Shown piece after piece: positions 34,035 through 42,063 of a stretch of 64,000 nucleotides of DNA. Position 1 is the first letter of the stretch, and each line of letters opens with the position of its first letter. A program made the position numbers and the translations under genes. Origin of the DNA: Paenibacillus_AA sp045062745 (GTDB lineage Bacteria; Bacillota; Bacilli; Paenibacillales; NBRC-103111); assembly GCF_045062745.1 (NCBI RefSeq), contig NZ_JBJGED010000022.1, positions 62,001-126,000 on the forward strand. Reading direction: 5' to 3'. The notes beneath the pieces are model-generated. The model had not been told where the DNA came from. It did not search any database and was given only the letters and a program-made list of their open reading frames with translations.

Positions 34035-34469
34035 TTAAGCTTCAACCACAATTTTCGCTTTCATTTTCGCATGGTCCGTCCCGCATGGAATGTTGCATTG
34101 AATATCGTACGTGCCGGGCTTGTCGAATTTGAATTCGACGGTTTTGTTCGTGCCGACCGTCAGGTCGATGCCGTTCGCCTTGAAGCCGTGTGCGCCGTCC
34201 GTGCTGTTCAATGTGACTTTGTATGTCTCGCCGGCTTTTACTTTGTATTCGGCTTGGTCGAACTTCCAGTTCGTTGCGGTAATTTTCAATTCCTTGGCTC
34301 CGCCGGAAGCCGGAGTAGCGGCCGCTGTCGAAGAGGGCGACGAGGAAGGCGATGAGGTTGGCTTGGCCGATGCGCTTGGAGACGCGTTGGTCGCTTCGTC
34401 TTTTTTGCTGCAGGCTGCAATTGTGAAAATTACGGTTAATGCCATCAGTGCTACGATAAGCTTCTTCAT
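34035..34469 (-). CDS. Cupredoxin-domain lipoprotein with a CuA-type site
   Basis: 144 residues. Signal peptide with lipobox IAAC (Cys20), a Ser/Pro/Thr/Ala linker (about 22-57), then a cupredoxin domain beginning LKITATNWKF. The ligand set His94 (DGAHGF), Cys125, Cys129, His133 and Met136 (CNIPCGTDHAKM) fits the C-x3-C-x3-H-x2-M pattern of the binuclear CuA centre in cytochrome oxidase subunit II. ATG 34469 has GGAGGG at good spacing; ATG 34472 is a little close. A TATAAT lies near 34511 on the minus strand. No oxidase gene is nearby, so it may carry electrons or copper at the membrane surface. Confidence 0.88.
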   Translation of the reverse strand: MKKLIVALMALTVIFTIAACSKKDEATNASPSASAKPTSSPSSSPSSTAAATPASGGAKELKITATNWKFDQAEYKVKAGETYKVTLNSTDGAHGFKANGIDLTVGTNKTVEFKFDKPGTYDIQCNIPCGTDHAKMKAKIVVEA

Positions 34470-34590
34470 CATGATCCCTCCGTTTGAAATGGAAATTGTT
34501 GCTTCCCATCCATTATACAAGATCGGGCACCCTAGCGCGGTGACAGTCTTGTGAACTTAGGAACGGGTCCGGAGGGACCGGATATGTAGG

Positions 34591-34619
34591 AAAAGAGTCT
34601 GCTCTTGCGGAGCAGACTC
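34591..34619 (-). terminator. Terminator of the YvlD-like gene
   Basis: A perfect 10-bp stem (GAGTCTGCTC paired with GAGCAGACTC) with a 5-base loop, and four T on the minus strand. Confidence 0.8.
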
Positions 34620-34639
34620 CGGGGTGGTTCGGCCGGTTG

Positions 34640-35005
34640 CTACGAGGCACTTCCTTCACGCTTCGTAGCGTCGAAGGGCGTGCTGACCGGGATGAACAGA
34701 TCGACAATTCCGATGACAAGAGCAGCCAGAATAGCTCCGATGATGGAGACACTCACGCCGGTGACGACGAATTGTGCGATCCAGATGATAAGCGCGCTCG
34801 CCAGGAACCCGACGATACCCCGACCGAAGGGCGTGATTCGTTTGCCGAAGATCCCTTCGACAATCCACCCAATGACGGCAATGACCAGGGCCAGGAAAAA
34901 GGCGCTCCAGAACCCGCCAATGCTGAACGCAGGCACGATCCACCCCACCACCATCAGAACGATCGTGGAAACCACCAAGCGAACGAGATGACCAAGAAAC
35001 TGCAT
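34640..35005 (-). CDS. YvlD-like membrane protein (phage holin 4 superfamily)
   Basis: 121 residues with four TM segments: LVRLVVSTIVLMVVGWIVPA, FWSAFFLALVIAVIGW, GFLASALIIWIAQFVV and IIGAILAALVIGIVDL. ATG 35005 follows AAAGGAGG. The Pfam name refers to phage holins, but such proteins are ordinary chromosomal genes in Bacilli (YvlD is in a SigW-controlled operon of B. subtilis) and nothing phage-like is nearby. Confidence 0.85.
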   Translation of the reverse strand: MQFLGHLVRLVVSTIVLMVVGWIVPAFSIGGFWSAFFLALVIAVIGWIVEGIFGKRITPFGRGIVGFLASALIIWIAQFVVTGVSVSIIGAILAALVIGIVDLFIPVSTPFDATKREGSAS

Positions 35006-35196
35006 GCGAGGGTCCTCCTTTTGGTTTGATGAACTACATTCGAGGCTCGCCATTATTGTTTGCCAATTCACCCGCAATATGAGTCCCACATCTCGGCAAA
35101 ATTAGTTATACCCGATCGCGGCCATGGTAACGGCTTTTCCCTTCGGCTATAATAGACGGGAAGCCCGTATGCTCGTTTAGGAAAAGAGGATCTGTC

Positions 35197-37560
35197 TTGA
35201 ATACGAAAATTTTATATACATTGGAATTCGCCAAAATTACGGCCCGGCTGGCCGAACATGCGGCTACGTCGCTGGGCAAAGGAATGGCCGAAGCGCTCCG
35301 TCCGAACTCCGACTTGGATACCGTCAAACGCTTACTCCAAACCACAGATGAAGCGGTCAAGGTCGACCGCTTGAAGGGAGGGGCTCCATTCGGCGGCGTC
35401 CGCGACGTGAGGCCTGCGCTGCAGCGGGCCCGGATCGGCGGCATGCTGAGCATGCACGAGCTGCTCGATATCGCCAACACGACTTCCGGAGGGCGGAGGC
35501 TGAAGCGGTTCCTCCAAGCCGTACATGAGCAAGCGGAGATTCCGAGCCTGGTGGCGCTGTGCGAGTCGGTCGGCGACCATACCGAGATCGATCAGGCGAT
35601 CAAGGCCTGCATTGACGATCAGGCCGACATGCTCGACAGCGCGAGCCCCGAGCTGGCTCGCATCCGCCAGGAGCTGCGCACAAGCGAATCCCGGGCGCGC
35701 GACAAGCTGGAGCAGATGATCCGGACGTCGTCCGTGCAGAAAATGCTGCAGGACGCGCTTATCACCATCCGCGGCGACCGATATGTGATCCCTGTGAAGG
35801 CGGAGTACCGCAGCCATTTTGGCGGGATCGTCCATGATCAGTCGGCCTCCGGCGCCACGCTCTTCATCGAGCCCGAAGCGGTTGTCACGCTCAATAACAA
35901 GCTGCGGGAACTGAAGCTGCGCGAGGAGAAGGAGATTGAGAAAATCTTGCTCCGGCTCACTGCGATCGTAGCGGAGGTCGCGGAGGAGCTGCGTTATACC
36001 GTCGAGGCGCTGGCGGAGCTTGATTTTGTATTCGCCAAGGCCGGACTCGCCCGCGAGTTGAAAGCGACCTTGCCGCTGATGAACGATCGCGGCTTCTTGA
36101 AGCTGAAGAAGGGCCGTCATCCGCTCATCCCGCCGGCCGCCGTCGTGCCGCTCGATCTGGAGCTCGGGAATCAGTTCTCGACGATCATCGTGACCGGCCC
36201 GAACACCGGGGGCAAGACCGTCTCGCTCAAGACCGTCGGCCTGCTGAGCTTGATGGCGATGTGCGGCTTGTTCATCCCCGCGGAGGACGGCAGCCAGCTG
36301 TGCGTATTCGATGCGATCTTCGCCGATATCGGCGATGAGCAGAGTATCGAACAAAACCTCAGTACGTTCTCCAGCCATATGACGAACATCATCAGCATCC
36401 TGAAGGACATGACGCCGAAGAGCCTCGTGCTGCTGGACGAATTGGGAGCCGGCACCGATCCTTCGGAGGGCTCTGCGCTCGCCATCGCCATTCTCGACCA
36501 TATTCACCGGCTGGGCTGCCGGACGATTGCGACTACACACTATAGCGAGCTGAAGGCATACGCCTTCGAACGTAAAGGTATTATTAACGCCAGCATGGAA
36601 TTTGATGTGCAGACGCTGAGTCCCACTTACCGGCTGCTCGTCGGGGTGCCGGGGCGAAGCAACGCCTTCGCGATCGCCGAGCGACTCGGGCTGCCGCTGC
36701 GCATCATCGAGGCGGCGCGCGGACAAGTGGGCGAGGACGATCTGCGCGTCGAATCGATGATCGCCTCGCTCGAGGCGAACCGGGTGACCGCGGAAGCGGA
36801 GCGCCACAACGCCGAGCAGCTGCGCCGCGAGGCCGAACAGCTGCGGCAGCGGCTCGAGGACGAGCAGCAGCGCTTCCGCGAGCAGCGCGACAAGCTGCTC
36901 GCCCGCGCCGAGGAGGACGCGCGGGCCGCGGTGGCCAAGGCGCGCGCCGAGGGCGAGGCCGTCATCCGTGAGCTGCGGCGGCTGGCGCTCGAGGAGCGCG
37001 GCGCGGTGAAGGAGCACCAGCTGATCGAGGCCAAGCGGCGGCTCGATCAGGCGGTGCCGGAGCTGCGCGACAAGCAGCCTCAGCGCGCGGCCGGCAAGCG
37101 GAAGGACGAAAAGGTCGAGGCCGGCGACGAAGTGAAGGTTGTGCACCTGAACCAAAAAGGCCATGTCGTAGAACTGGTGAACGACAAAGAAGCGATGGTG
37201 CAGATCGGCATTATGAAGATGAAGGTGCGGCTCGACCAGCTGGAGCTGATCAAGGCGGCGCCCGCCAAGCCGGTGCAGCAAACGGCGACGACGGTCAAGC
37301 GTACCCGCGACGACAATGTGCGCACGGAGCTCGATCTGCGCGGCTCCAATCTCGAGGAAGCCATCGTCGAGACCGACCGGTTCTTGGACGAGAGCTTCTT
37401 GAATAATATGGGTCAGGTATACATCATCCATGGCAAGGGGACGGGCGTGCTGAGGGCCGGTCTGCAGGACTATTTTCGCAAGCATAAGCACGTGAAGAGC
37501 TTCCGCCTCGGCAATTACGGAGAAGGCGGCGTCGGGGTGACCGTCGTCGAATTGAAATAA
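35197..37560 (+). CDS. mutS2: Endonuclease MutS2
   Basis: 787 residues, the usual size. MutS-like core and clamp, ATPase with Walker A GPNTGGKT near residue 335 and the LLDELGAGTDPSEG Walker B, a long coiled coil (about 520-640) and the C-terminal Smr nuclease domain with LDLRG (about 711) and HGKGTGVLR (about 747). In B. subtilis it acts on stalled, collided ribosomes and in recombination. The start is TTG 35197 with AAAGAGG upstream. It normally follows polX in Bacilli; polX is not seen here. Confidence 0.95.
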   Translation: MNTKILYTLEFAKITARLAEHAATSLGKGMAEALRPNSDLDTVKRLLQTTDEAVKVDRLKGGAPFGGVRDVRPALQRARIGGMLSMHELLDIANTTSGGRRLKRFLQAVHEQAEIPSLVALCESVGDHTEIDQAIKACIDDQADMLDSASPELARIRQELRTSESRARDKLEQMIRTSSVQKMLQDALITIRGDRYVIPVKAEYRSHFGGIVHDQSASGATLFIEPEAVVTLNNKLRELKLREEKEIEKILLRLTAIVAEVAEELRYTVEALAELDFVFAKAGLARELKATLPLMNDRGFLKLKKGRHPLIPPAAVVPLDLELGNQFSTIIVTGPNTGGKTVSLKTVGLLSLMAMCGLFIPAEDGSQLCVFDAIFADIGDEQSIEQNLSTFSSHMTNIISILKDMTPKSLVLLDELGAGTDPSEGSALAIAILDHIHRLGCRTIATTHYSELKAYAFERKGIINASMEFDVQTLSPTYRLLVGVPGRSNAFAIAERLGLPLRIIEAARGQVGEDDLRVESMIASLEANRVTAEAERHNAEQLRREAEQLRQRLEDEQQRFREQRDKLLARAEEDARAAVAKARAEGEAVIRELRRLALEERGAVKEHQLIEAKRRLDQAVPELRDKQPQRAAGKRKDEKVEAGDEVKVVHLNQKGHVVELVNDKEAMVQIGIMKMKVRLDQLELIKAAPAKPVQQTATTVKRTRDDNVRTELDLRGSNLEEAIVETDRFLDESFLNNMGQVYIIHGKGTGVLRAGLQDYFRKHKHVKSFRLGNYGEGGVGVTVVELK

Positions 37561-37574
37561 GCTTGAAAAAATGT

Positions 37575-37600
37575 TGAAACCGCATATTAGGTTCTGCGTA
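37575..37600 (+). promoter_or_regulatory. SigW-type ECF promoter of pspA
   Basis: TGAAAC (37575-37580), exactly 16 bases, then CGTA (37597-37600). This matches the B. subtilis sigma-W consensus in both boxes and spacing. It lies about 100 bases before pspA, which is a SigW target in B. subtilis. Confidence 0.8.
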
Positions 37601-37703
37601 TGAATGGGTGTAAGGAAAAACGTTCAGAGGGCTTGCAAGCCGAACGATAACCTGGGACAATCGAATCAACAATAAACCACATTTATGCGGGAGGAACCGA
37701 ACA

Positions 37704-38384
37704 ATGGGAATTTTCAAAAGACTGCGCGATATGACGATGGCTTCGATCAATGACTTGCTGGACAAAGCGGAAGATCCGGTTAAGATGCTGAACCAATTCC
37801 TGCGTGACATGGAAGAGGATATTCTGGAAGCGGAAGCAGCGGTAGCCAAGCAAATCGCGATCGAGAAGAAGTTCAAGCAGCAAGTGGAGGAGCTCGAGGA
37901 GCTCGTCGCCCGCCGCGAAGAGCAAGCGCTCAAGGCGCTGGAACAGAACAACGAGGACCTCGCCCGCCGCGCCCTGCAGGACAAGAAGGAGCAGCAGGCG
38001 AAGCTCGACGACTTCAAGAGCCAGCATACCGTCGCCAAGACGAACGCCGACCGTCTGCGCAGCCAGCTGGATGAGATGAAAGATGAGTTCGGCAAGATGA
38101 AGAACAAGAAGGATACGCTCGTCGCCCGTGCGGAAGCCGCCAAGGCGCAAAAGCATATCAACCAGGCGATGTCCGGTTTCGGGACCGACAATGCGGCCAA
38201 GGGCTTCGACCGGATGACGGAGAAGGTGCTGCAGATGGAAGCCGAAGCCCAAGCGAGCGACGAGCTGCGCTCCTCGAGCCGCTCCCTGGACGACGAGCTG
38301 AAACAGCTCGACAAGTCCGGCGGCGTGGAAGACGAGATGGCTGCCCTTCGCGCCAAGCTGGCCGCCAAGAAATCGCAAGCATAA
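37704..38384 (+). CDS. pspA: PspA/IM30 family membrane-stress protein
   Basis: 226 residues, nearly all helical, beginning MGIFKRLRDMTMASINDLLD, with the amphipathic N-terminal helix and the EDPVKMLNQFLRDMEED signature, then long coiled-coil helices. It forms oligomeric assemblies that support damaged membranes and is homologous to PspA/LiaH. ATG 37704 follows GGGAGG. The SigW promoter upstream fits a cell-envelope stress response. Confidence 0.95.
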   Translation: MGIFKRLRDMTMASINDLLDKAEDPVKMLNQFLRDMEEDILEAEAAVAKQIAIEKKFKQQVEELEELVARREEQALKALEQNNEDLARRALQDKKEQQAKLDDFKSQHTVAKTNADRLRSQLDEMKDEFGKMKNKKDTLVARAEAAKAQKHINQAMSGFGTDNAAKGFDRMTEKVLQMEAEAQASDELRSSSRSLDDELKQLDKSGGVEDEMAALRAKLAAKKSQA

Positions 38385-38408
38385 TGCCTCTCATGCCGGT
38401 TGCGAGTG

Positions 38409-38460
38409 TGATATAATGAATGCAGAGAGACCGCGGATCGTTGCTGCTTCCTCGGTCTCT
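38409..38460 (+). promoter_or_regulatory. Extended -10 promoter and leader hairpin before the DUF350 gene
   Basis: TG-a-TATAAT (38409-38417) forms an extended -10. About 10 bases on, AGAGACCG (38426-38433) pairs with CGGTCTCT (38453-38460) across 19 bases. There is no T run after it, so it looks like a 5' leader hairpin rather than a terminator. Confidence 0.45.
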
Positions 38461-38509
38461 TCCGCTTTAATTCCCTCTGGGATATTAGGAAGGGCGGCGC
38501 AATATAACT

Positions 38510-38935
38510 ATGGATAAGGTTGAGGAAGTGGATGTGTTGATGGCGAATCCGTATATGGAAACATTGGCCTTTTTCTCCGTGGCGATCCTGGCCTTGATCG
38601 TGTTTTTGGCGATTTTCGAATTTGTAACCCGTTACAATGACTGGGCGGAGATTAAGAAAGGCAACGTGTCGGTCGCGATGGCGCTGGGCGGGAAAATTTT
38701 CGGGATTTGCAACATTTTCCGCTTCGCCATTCTGAACAACGACACGATTCTGCATTCCTTGATTTGGGCGAGCTTCGGGTTCGTGCTGCTGCTCGTGACT
38801 TACTTTATCTTTGAATTCCTGACCCCTGTGTTCAAGATCGACCAGGAGATCGAGCGGGATAACCGGGCCGTCGGGCTGCTGTCGATGATCCTCTCGGTCG
38901 CTTTATCTTACGTTATCGGAGCGAGTGTGACATAA
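38510..38935 (+). CDS. DUF350 family membrane protein
   Basis: 141 residues with four TM segments in two pairs (TLAFFSVAILALIVFLAIFE, then ALGGKIFGICNIFRFAIL) typical of the DUF350/YjfL family. ATG 38510 has a distant purine-rich site; ATG 38540 (MANPYMETL) after GAGGAAGTGG is an alternative that keeps all TM segments. Function unknown. It lies between pspA and a zinc-ribbon gene, which suggests an envelope role. Confidence 0.8.
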   Translation: MDKVEEVDVLMANPYMETLAFFSVAILALIVFLAIFEFVTRYNDWAEIKKGNVSVAMALGGKIFGICNIFRFAILNNDTILHSLIWASFGFVLLLVTYFIFEFLTPVFKIDQEIERDNRAVGLLSMILSVALSYVIGASVT

Positions 38936-38939
38936 GTTC

Positions 38940-39017
38940 ATGAAATATTTATGGGGAACGCTGTTCGCGCTGGCGCTTGTGTTTTTTGGCGTGGGCGTGT
39001 ACTATTTAATGAAATAA
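38940..39017 (+). CDS. 25-residue single-TM membrane peptide
   Basis: ATG 38940 begins MKYLWGTLFALALVFFGVGV and ends in YYLMK before TAA at 39015. It is one hydrophobic helix with a Lys at each end, in the 4-base gap style of an operon just after the DUF350 stop. No strong ribosome binding site is seen, so it may depend on translational coupling. Confidence 0.55.
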   Translation: MKYLWGTLFALALVFFGVGVYYLMK

Positions 39018-39054
39018 AGCGAGTGTGAACTCGTCTCGAAGGAGGGCTTCCGGC

Positions 39055-39609
39055 ATGAACGATCGTGAGATTGCGATTTGTCCGTGGTGCCAGACGGAGA
39101 TCGTCTGGGATGAGGAGTTGGGCCCGGAGGAGCAGTGCCCGCATTGCCAGAATGAGCTATCCGATTACCGCAGCATCCGGTTGAGCGATACGGACGATGA
39201 TGTAGACGAGTATGCGGTCGAGGATGACGATGAGGCGGAGTCCCCGGACGAACTCGACGAGACGGACGAGACCGACGCCGCTCATGCTGGAGGCCGGTCC
39301 GGCACGGGAGGGCTCTATACGCTGTCCTCGTATGAGACCGCCACGAGACACTTGCTCGACCGTCAGGACGTGTTCGCCGACTGCGGCGTGTGCGGAGTGG
39401 AGATGCTGCACTTGGGCAAGCTGCCGCCCAGCCCGCTCGTGAACCAGCCGGACACGCTGTCGGCCTGGAAACGGCCGATCCTGGACGGCAAGCTCGAGCT
39501 GGATGCCTTCGTCTGCCCCGCTTGCTTCCGAGTCGAGATGAAGCTGACGGATTCCGACCGCATCCAGTTCGTACAGCAGCTAACGGCGCAAGGGCAAGAG
39601 CAGGAGTAA
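39055..39609 (+). CDS. Zinc-ribbon protein with acidic linker
   Basis: 184 residues from ATG 39055 after AAGGAGGG. N-terminal zinc ribbon CPWCQTEIVWDE followed by CPHCQNEL, then a very acidic stretch (DDDVDEYAVEDDDEAE), then a second Cys set (CGVCGVEM and CPAC). No enzyme motif. It shares orientation and close spacing with the DUF350 gene and the 25-residue peptide, so all are probably cotranscribed. Function unknown. Confidence 0.82.
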   Translation: MNDREIAICPWCQTEIVWDEELGPEEQCPHCQNELSDYRSIRLSDTDDDVDEYAVEDDDEAESPDELDETDETDAAHAGGRSGTGGLYTLSSYETATRHLLDRQDVFADCGVCGVEMLHLGKLPPSPLVNQPDTLSAWKRPILDGKLELDAFVCPACFRVEMKLTDSDRIQFVQQLTAQGQEQE

Positions 39610-39617
39610 GACAAGTC

Positions 39618-39664
39618 AGAGCCGCTTTGGCTTCCCTGAGGAAGCAAAGCGGTTCTGTTTTTTT
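39618..39664 (+). terminator. Terminator after the zinc-ribbon gene
   Basis: A long stem from AGAGCCGCTTTGGCTTCC against GGAAGCAAAGCGGTTCT, loop CTGA, then G and seven T. Confidence 0.92.
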
Positions 39665-39709
39665 AAGGCCTGCATCATGTTTTGGAGGTTCAGAGAGGAG
39701 AGTTGCTCT

Positions 39710-40549
39710 TTGTCAGGCACGGAAATTACGGTGGCCGCTGCCGCCCTACTCGTAGCTGCGGTGATCGCGCTGGTCGTTTGGGTGTATCAGACATGGGTCG
39801 TGGATGTTGTCCGGGTGTCGCTCCCCTCTCCGCTGGAAGCGGGAGTCCGCCTCGTCCAGCTGTCCGACTTGCATGGGAAGACCCGGTTCTGGAACGGTTC
39901 GATTAGCGATCAGGTCAATCGGCTGGAGCCGGATGTCGTGCTGATCACCGGAGATTTGACGAACCGCCTCACCCAACGCGCGCGCGTCATCGCGGAACTC
40001 AGCCGAATCCGGTGCGGGCAGATCGTCTTCATTCCCGGCAATCACGAGTGGTACGAATACCGCTTTCTTCGCAAAATGATGTACCCGCGCGAGCACTATG
40101 AGGAGACGATGCGGCAGCTCCGGCACGCGGGGATCGTCGTGCTGGAGAACGCCTATACGGTCATTCCCACCCCGGGCGGCCGAGTGGCTGTCTGTGGATT
40201 CGACAACTCTTTCTACGGCAACGAGAAGCCGGTTCACGTCCCGGCCGACGAGCAGGCGGCTTATATTGTCGCCCTCGGTCATGCCCCGGGGATCGTTCGC
40301 TTTTTGCGCAGGGAACGGATCGACTACGATCTGCTGCTGGCCGGCCACACCCACGGGGGACAAATTCGCTTGCTCGGGTGGAGCTACGGCATAGCCCAAA
40401 AATATCACGTAGGGTTGAAACGATTGGACGGCGGTAGGGCGTTCTACATCAGTCGGGGCTTGGGCAACGTGCATTTGCCGATCCGGCTCGGAAGCAGGCC
40501 GGAGCTTACGCTGTTCGAACTGGAAGGATCGCGTAACGGGAATGGCTGA
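39710..40549 (+). CDS. Membrane-anchored metallophosphoesterase
   Basis: About 279 residues. N-terminal TM (TVAAAALLVAAVIALVVWVY) followed by a calcineurin-like phosphoesterase with all metal motifs: SDLHG, GDLTN, GNHEW, GHAPG and GHTHGGQ. It resembles YkuE/YaeI-type enzymes acting on phospholipid or nucleotide substrates at the membrane. I chose TTG 39710, 8 bases after GAGAGGAG; ATG 39677 has no site. The substrate is unproven. Confidence 0.87.
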   Translation: MSGTEITVAAAALLVAAVIALVVWVYQTWVVDVVRVSLPSPLEAGVRLVQLSDLHGKTRFWNGSISDQVNRLEPDVVLITGDLTNRLTQRARVIAELSRIRCGQIVFIPGNHEWYEYRFLRKMMYPREHYEETMRQLRHAGIVVLENAYTVIPTPGGRVAVCGFDNSFYGNEKPVHVPADEQAAYIVALGHAPGIVRFLRRERIDYDLLLAGHTHGGQIRLLGWSYGIAQKYHVGLKRLDGGRAFYISRGLGNVHLPIRLGSRPELTLFELEGSRNGNG

Positions 40550-40647
40550 CAATGGCTGATTCCTAGTGCATGTCAACTTGCCGCGCGGGGCACGTTATAG
40601 AAAGTCGCCGAATGGCTGGCAATCCGAACAGAACCTAGGTGATTTTC

Positions 40648-41979
40648 ATGCAGACGAAAGACCGCGCACGCTCGAAATGGGGAACCCGGTCCGGGGAAAC
40701 GCCGACCCCCAATTATTTTCACAACCGCGATCTCGAGGCTGCGCCCGCTGCGGGGGGGAAAAAGCCCCGCGCCCACTTGGACCGCCAAGCATGGCTGCTC
40801 TTGTTCGTGAACGGCTTGTTCGCCGCCGCCAACGCCTTGTCCGGAACGTTCGTGAACGTCTATCTGTGGAAGGTGAAGAACGATTTCGCCTTGATCGGCT
40901 GGTTCGCGTTCTCCCATCAGGTGACGATGGCGATCACGTTTTGGCTGGCCGGGAAGTGGGTCAAGGAAGGGAACAAAATGAACGCCCTGCGGCTAGGCGT
41001 AGCGGTGTCGGCCGTGTTTTACTTGCTCGTGCTGCTGCTCGGGCGGTCGGCGATCAATTGGATCTTATTGCTAGGGGTGGTCCAGGGGCTGGCCTCCGGT
41101 TTTTTCTGGCTCGCGTTCAATGTGGTGTATTTCGAAATTACGAATCGTGACAACCGGGACCGGTTTAACGGGTGGGCGGGTTTGCTCGGCTCCGGGGCGG
41201 GGATGATCGCTCCCTGGGTTTCCGGCTTCGTGATTTCGCGGCTGCCTGGAACGACCGGGTACCGATGGATTTTTGCCGTGTCGCTCGGGATATTCGTCCT
41301 GGGGGTTGTGGCCAGTTTTTTTCTGAAAAAGCGCAAAGTAGAAGGCACCTATGACTGGCTGCATGCGTTCCGGATTTTGCGTAGGAGCGAGGAAGCCTGG
41401 CGTCCCGTGTTCGCTGCCCTGTTCGCACAAGGGGTTCGGGAAGGGGTCTTCGGGTTCATCATCGGTCTCTTGATCTATATCGCCACGCAGAACGAAATGA
41501 ACATCGGGAATTTTTCTTTGATTACCTCGGCCTTGGCGCTCGTGAGCTTCATGGTGGCCGGCCGGTTCGTCAAGCCGCGAACCCGCAAGTGGGCGATGCT
41601 CGTCGGGGTTGTCGTCATGATCGCGGTGATCCTGCCATTTTTCTGGTCGGTGCGGTATTCGACCTTGTTAGTGTTCGGCATCGGCACCGCCCTGTTCATC
41701 CCGCTCTACACGATTCCGATGACTTCTTCCGTATTCGATCTGATCGGGCGGGACGAAGAAAGCGCGAAGCAGCGCGTCGAATACGTCGTCATGCGGGAGG
41801 TAGGGCTGAACCTCGGGCGTATGGCAGGCACGCTTGTGTTTATCCTCGTCATTACGCTGACTCATGGGTCGCCCACTTCGATCAACTGGCTGCTGCTTGG
41901 GATCGGAAGCTCGCCGATCGCGGCGTGGTGGTTTATGCGTAAGCATTTGGTCGCTGGGCGGGGTAGTCACGCGTCCTAA
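40648..41979 (+). CDS. MFS transporter
   Basis: 443 residues with a hydrophilic N-terminal tail of about 50 residues and about 12 TM segments. The loop FEITNRDNRDRFNGWAGLLG and the second-half motif VKPRTRKW are typical of the Firmicute YqgE/YwoG-like MFS group. ATG 40648 has AGGTG upstream; GTG 40639 is an alternative. The substrate is unknown. The 99-base gap before it and the 84-base gap after it carry no clear terminator. Confidence 0.85.
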   Translation: MQTKDRARSKWGTRSGETPTPNYFHNRDLEAAPAAGGKKPRAHLDRQAWLLLFVNGLFAAANALSGTFVNVYLWKVKNDFALIGWFAFSHQVTMAITFWLAGKWVKEGNKMNALRLGVAVSAVFYLLVLLLGRSAINWILLLGVVQGLASGFFWLAFNVVYFEITNRDNRDRFNGWAGLLGSGAGMIAPWVSGFVISRLPGTTGYRWIFAVSLGIFVLGVVASFFLKKRKVEGTYDWLHAFRILRRSEEAWRPVFAALFAQGVREGVFGFIIGLLIYIATQNEMNIGNFSLITSALALVSFMVAGRFVKPRTRKWAMLVGVVVMIAVILPFFWSVRYSTLLVFGIGTALFIPLYTIPMTSSVFDLIGRDEESAKQRVEYVVMREVGLNLGRMAGTLVFILVITLTHGSPTSINWLLLGIGSSPIAAWWFMRKHLVAGRGSHAS

Positions 41980-42063
41980 AGAGGGTTATTCCGATAAACT
42001 TACAGAGGTAAAGCGGTTGGTTGTGTGGTATAATGGGGGGCAGTAAAGGAGAGATGGATTCGG

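Noticed and set aside
34640..35005. Phage origin suggested by the holin-4 family name
   Set aside because: The protein is a YvlD-like chromosomal membrane protein and no phage genes are nearby.
35332..37491. 719-codon open frame antisense to mutS2
   Set aside because: MutS2 is complete with all motifs on the plus strand. The antisense frame has only composition-driven His/Arg/Gln/Leu-rich sequence.
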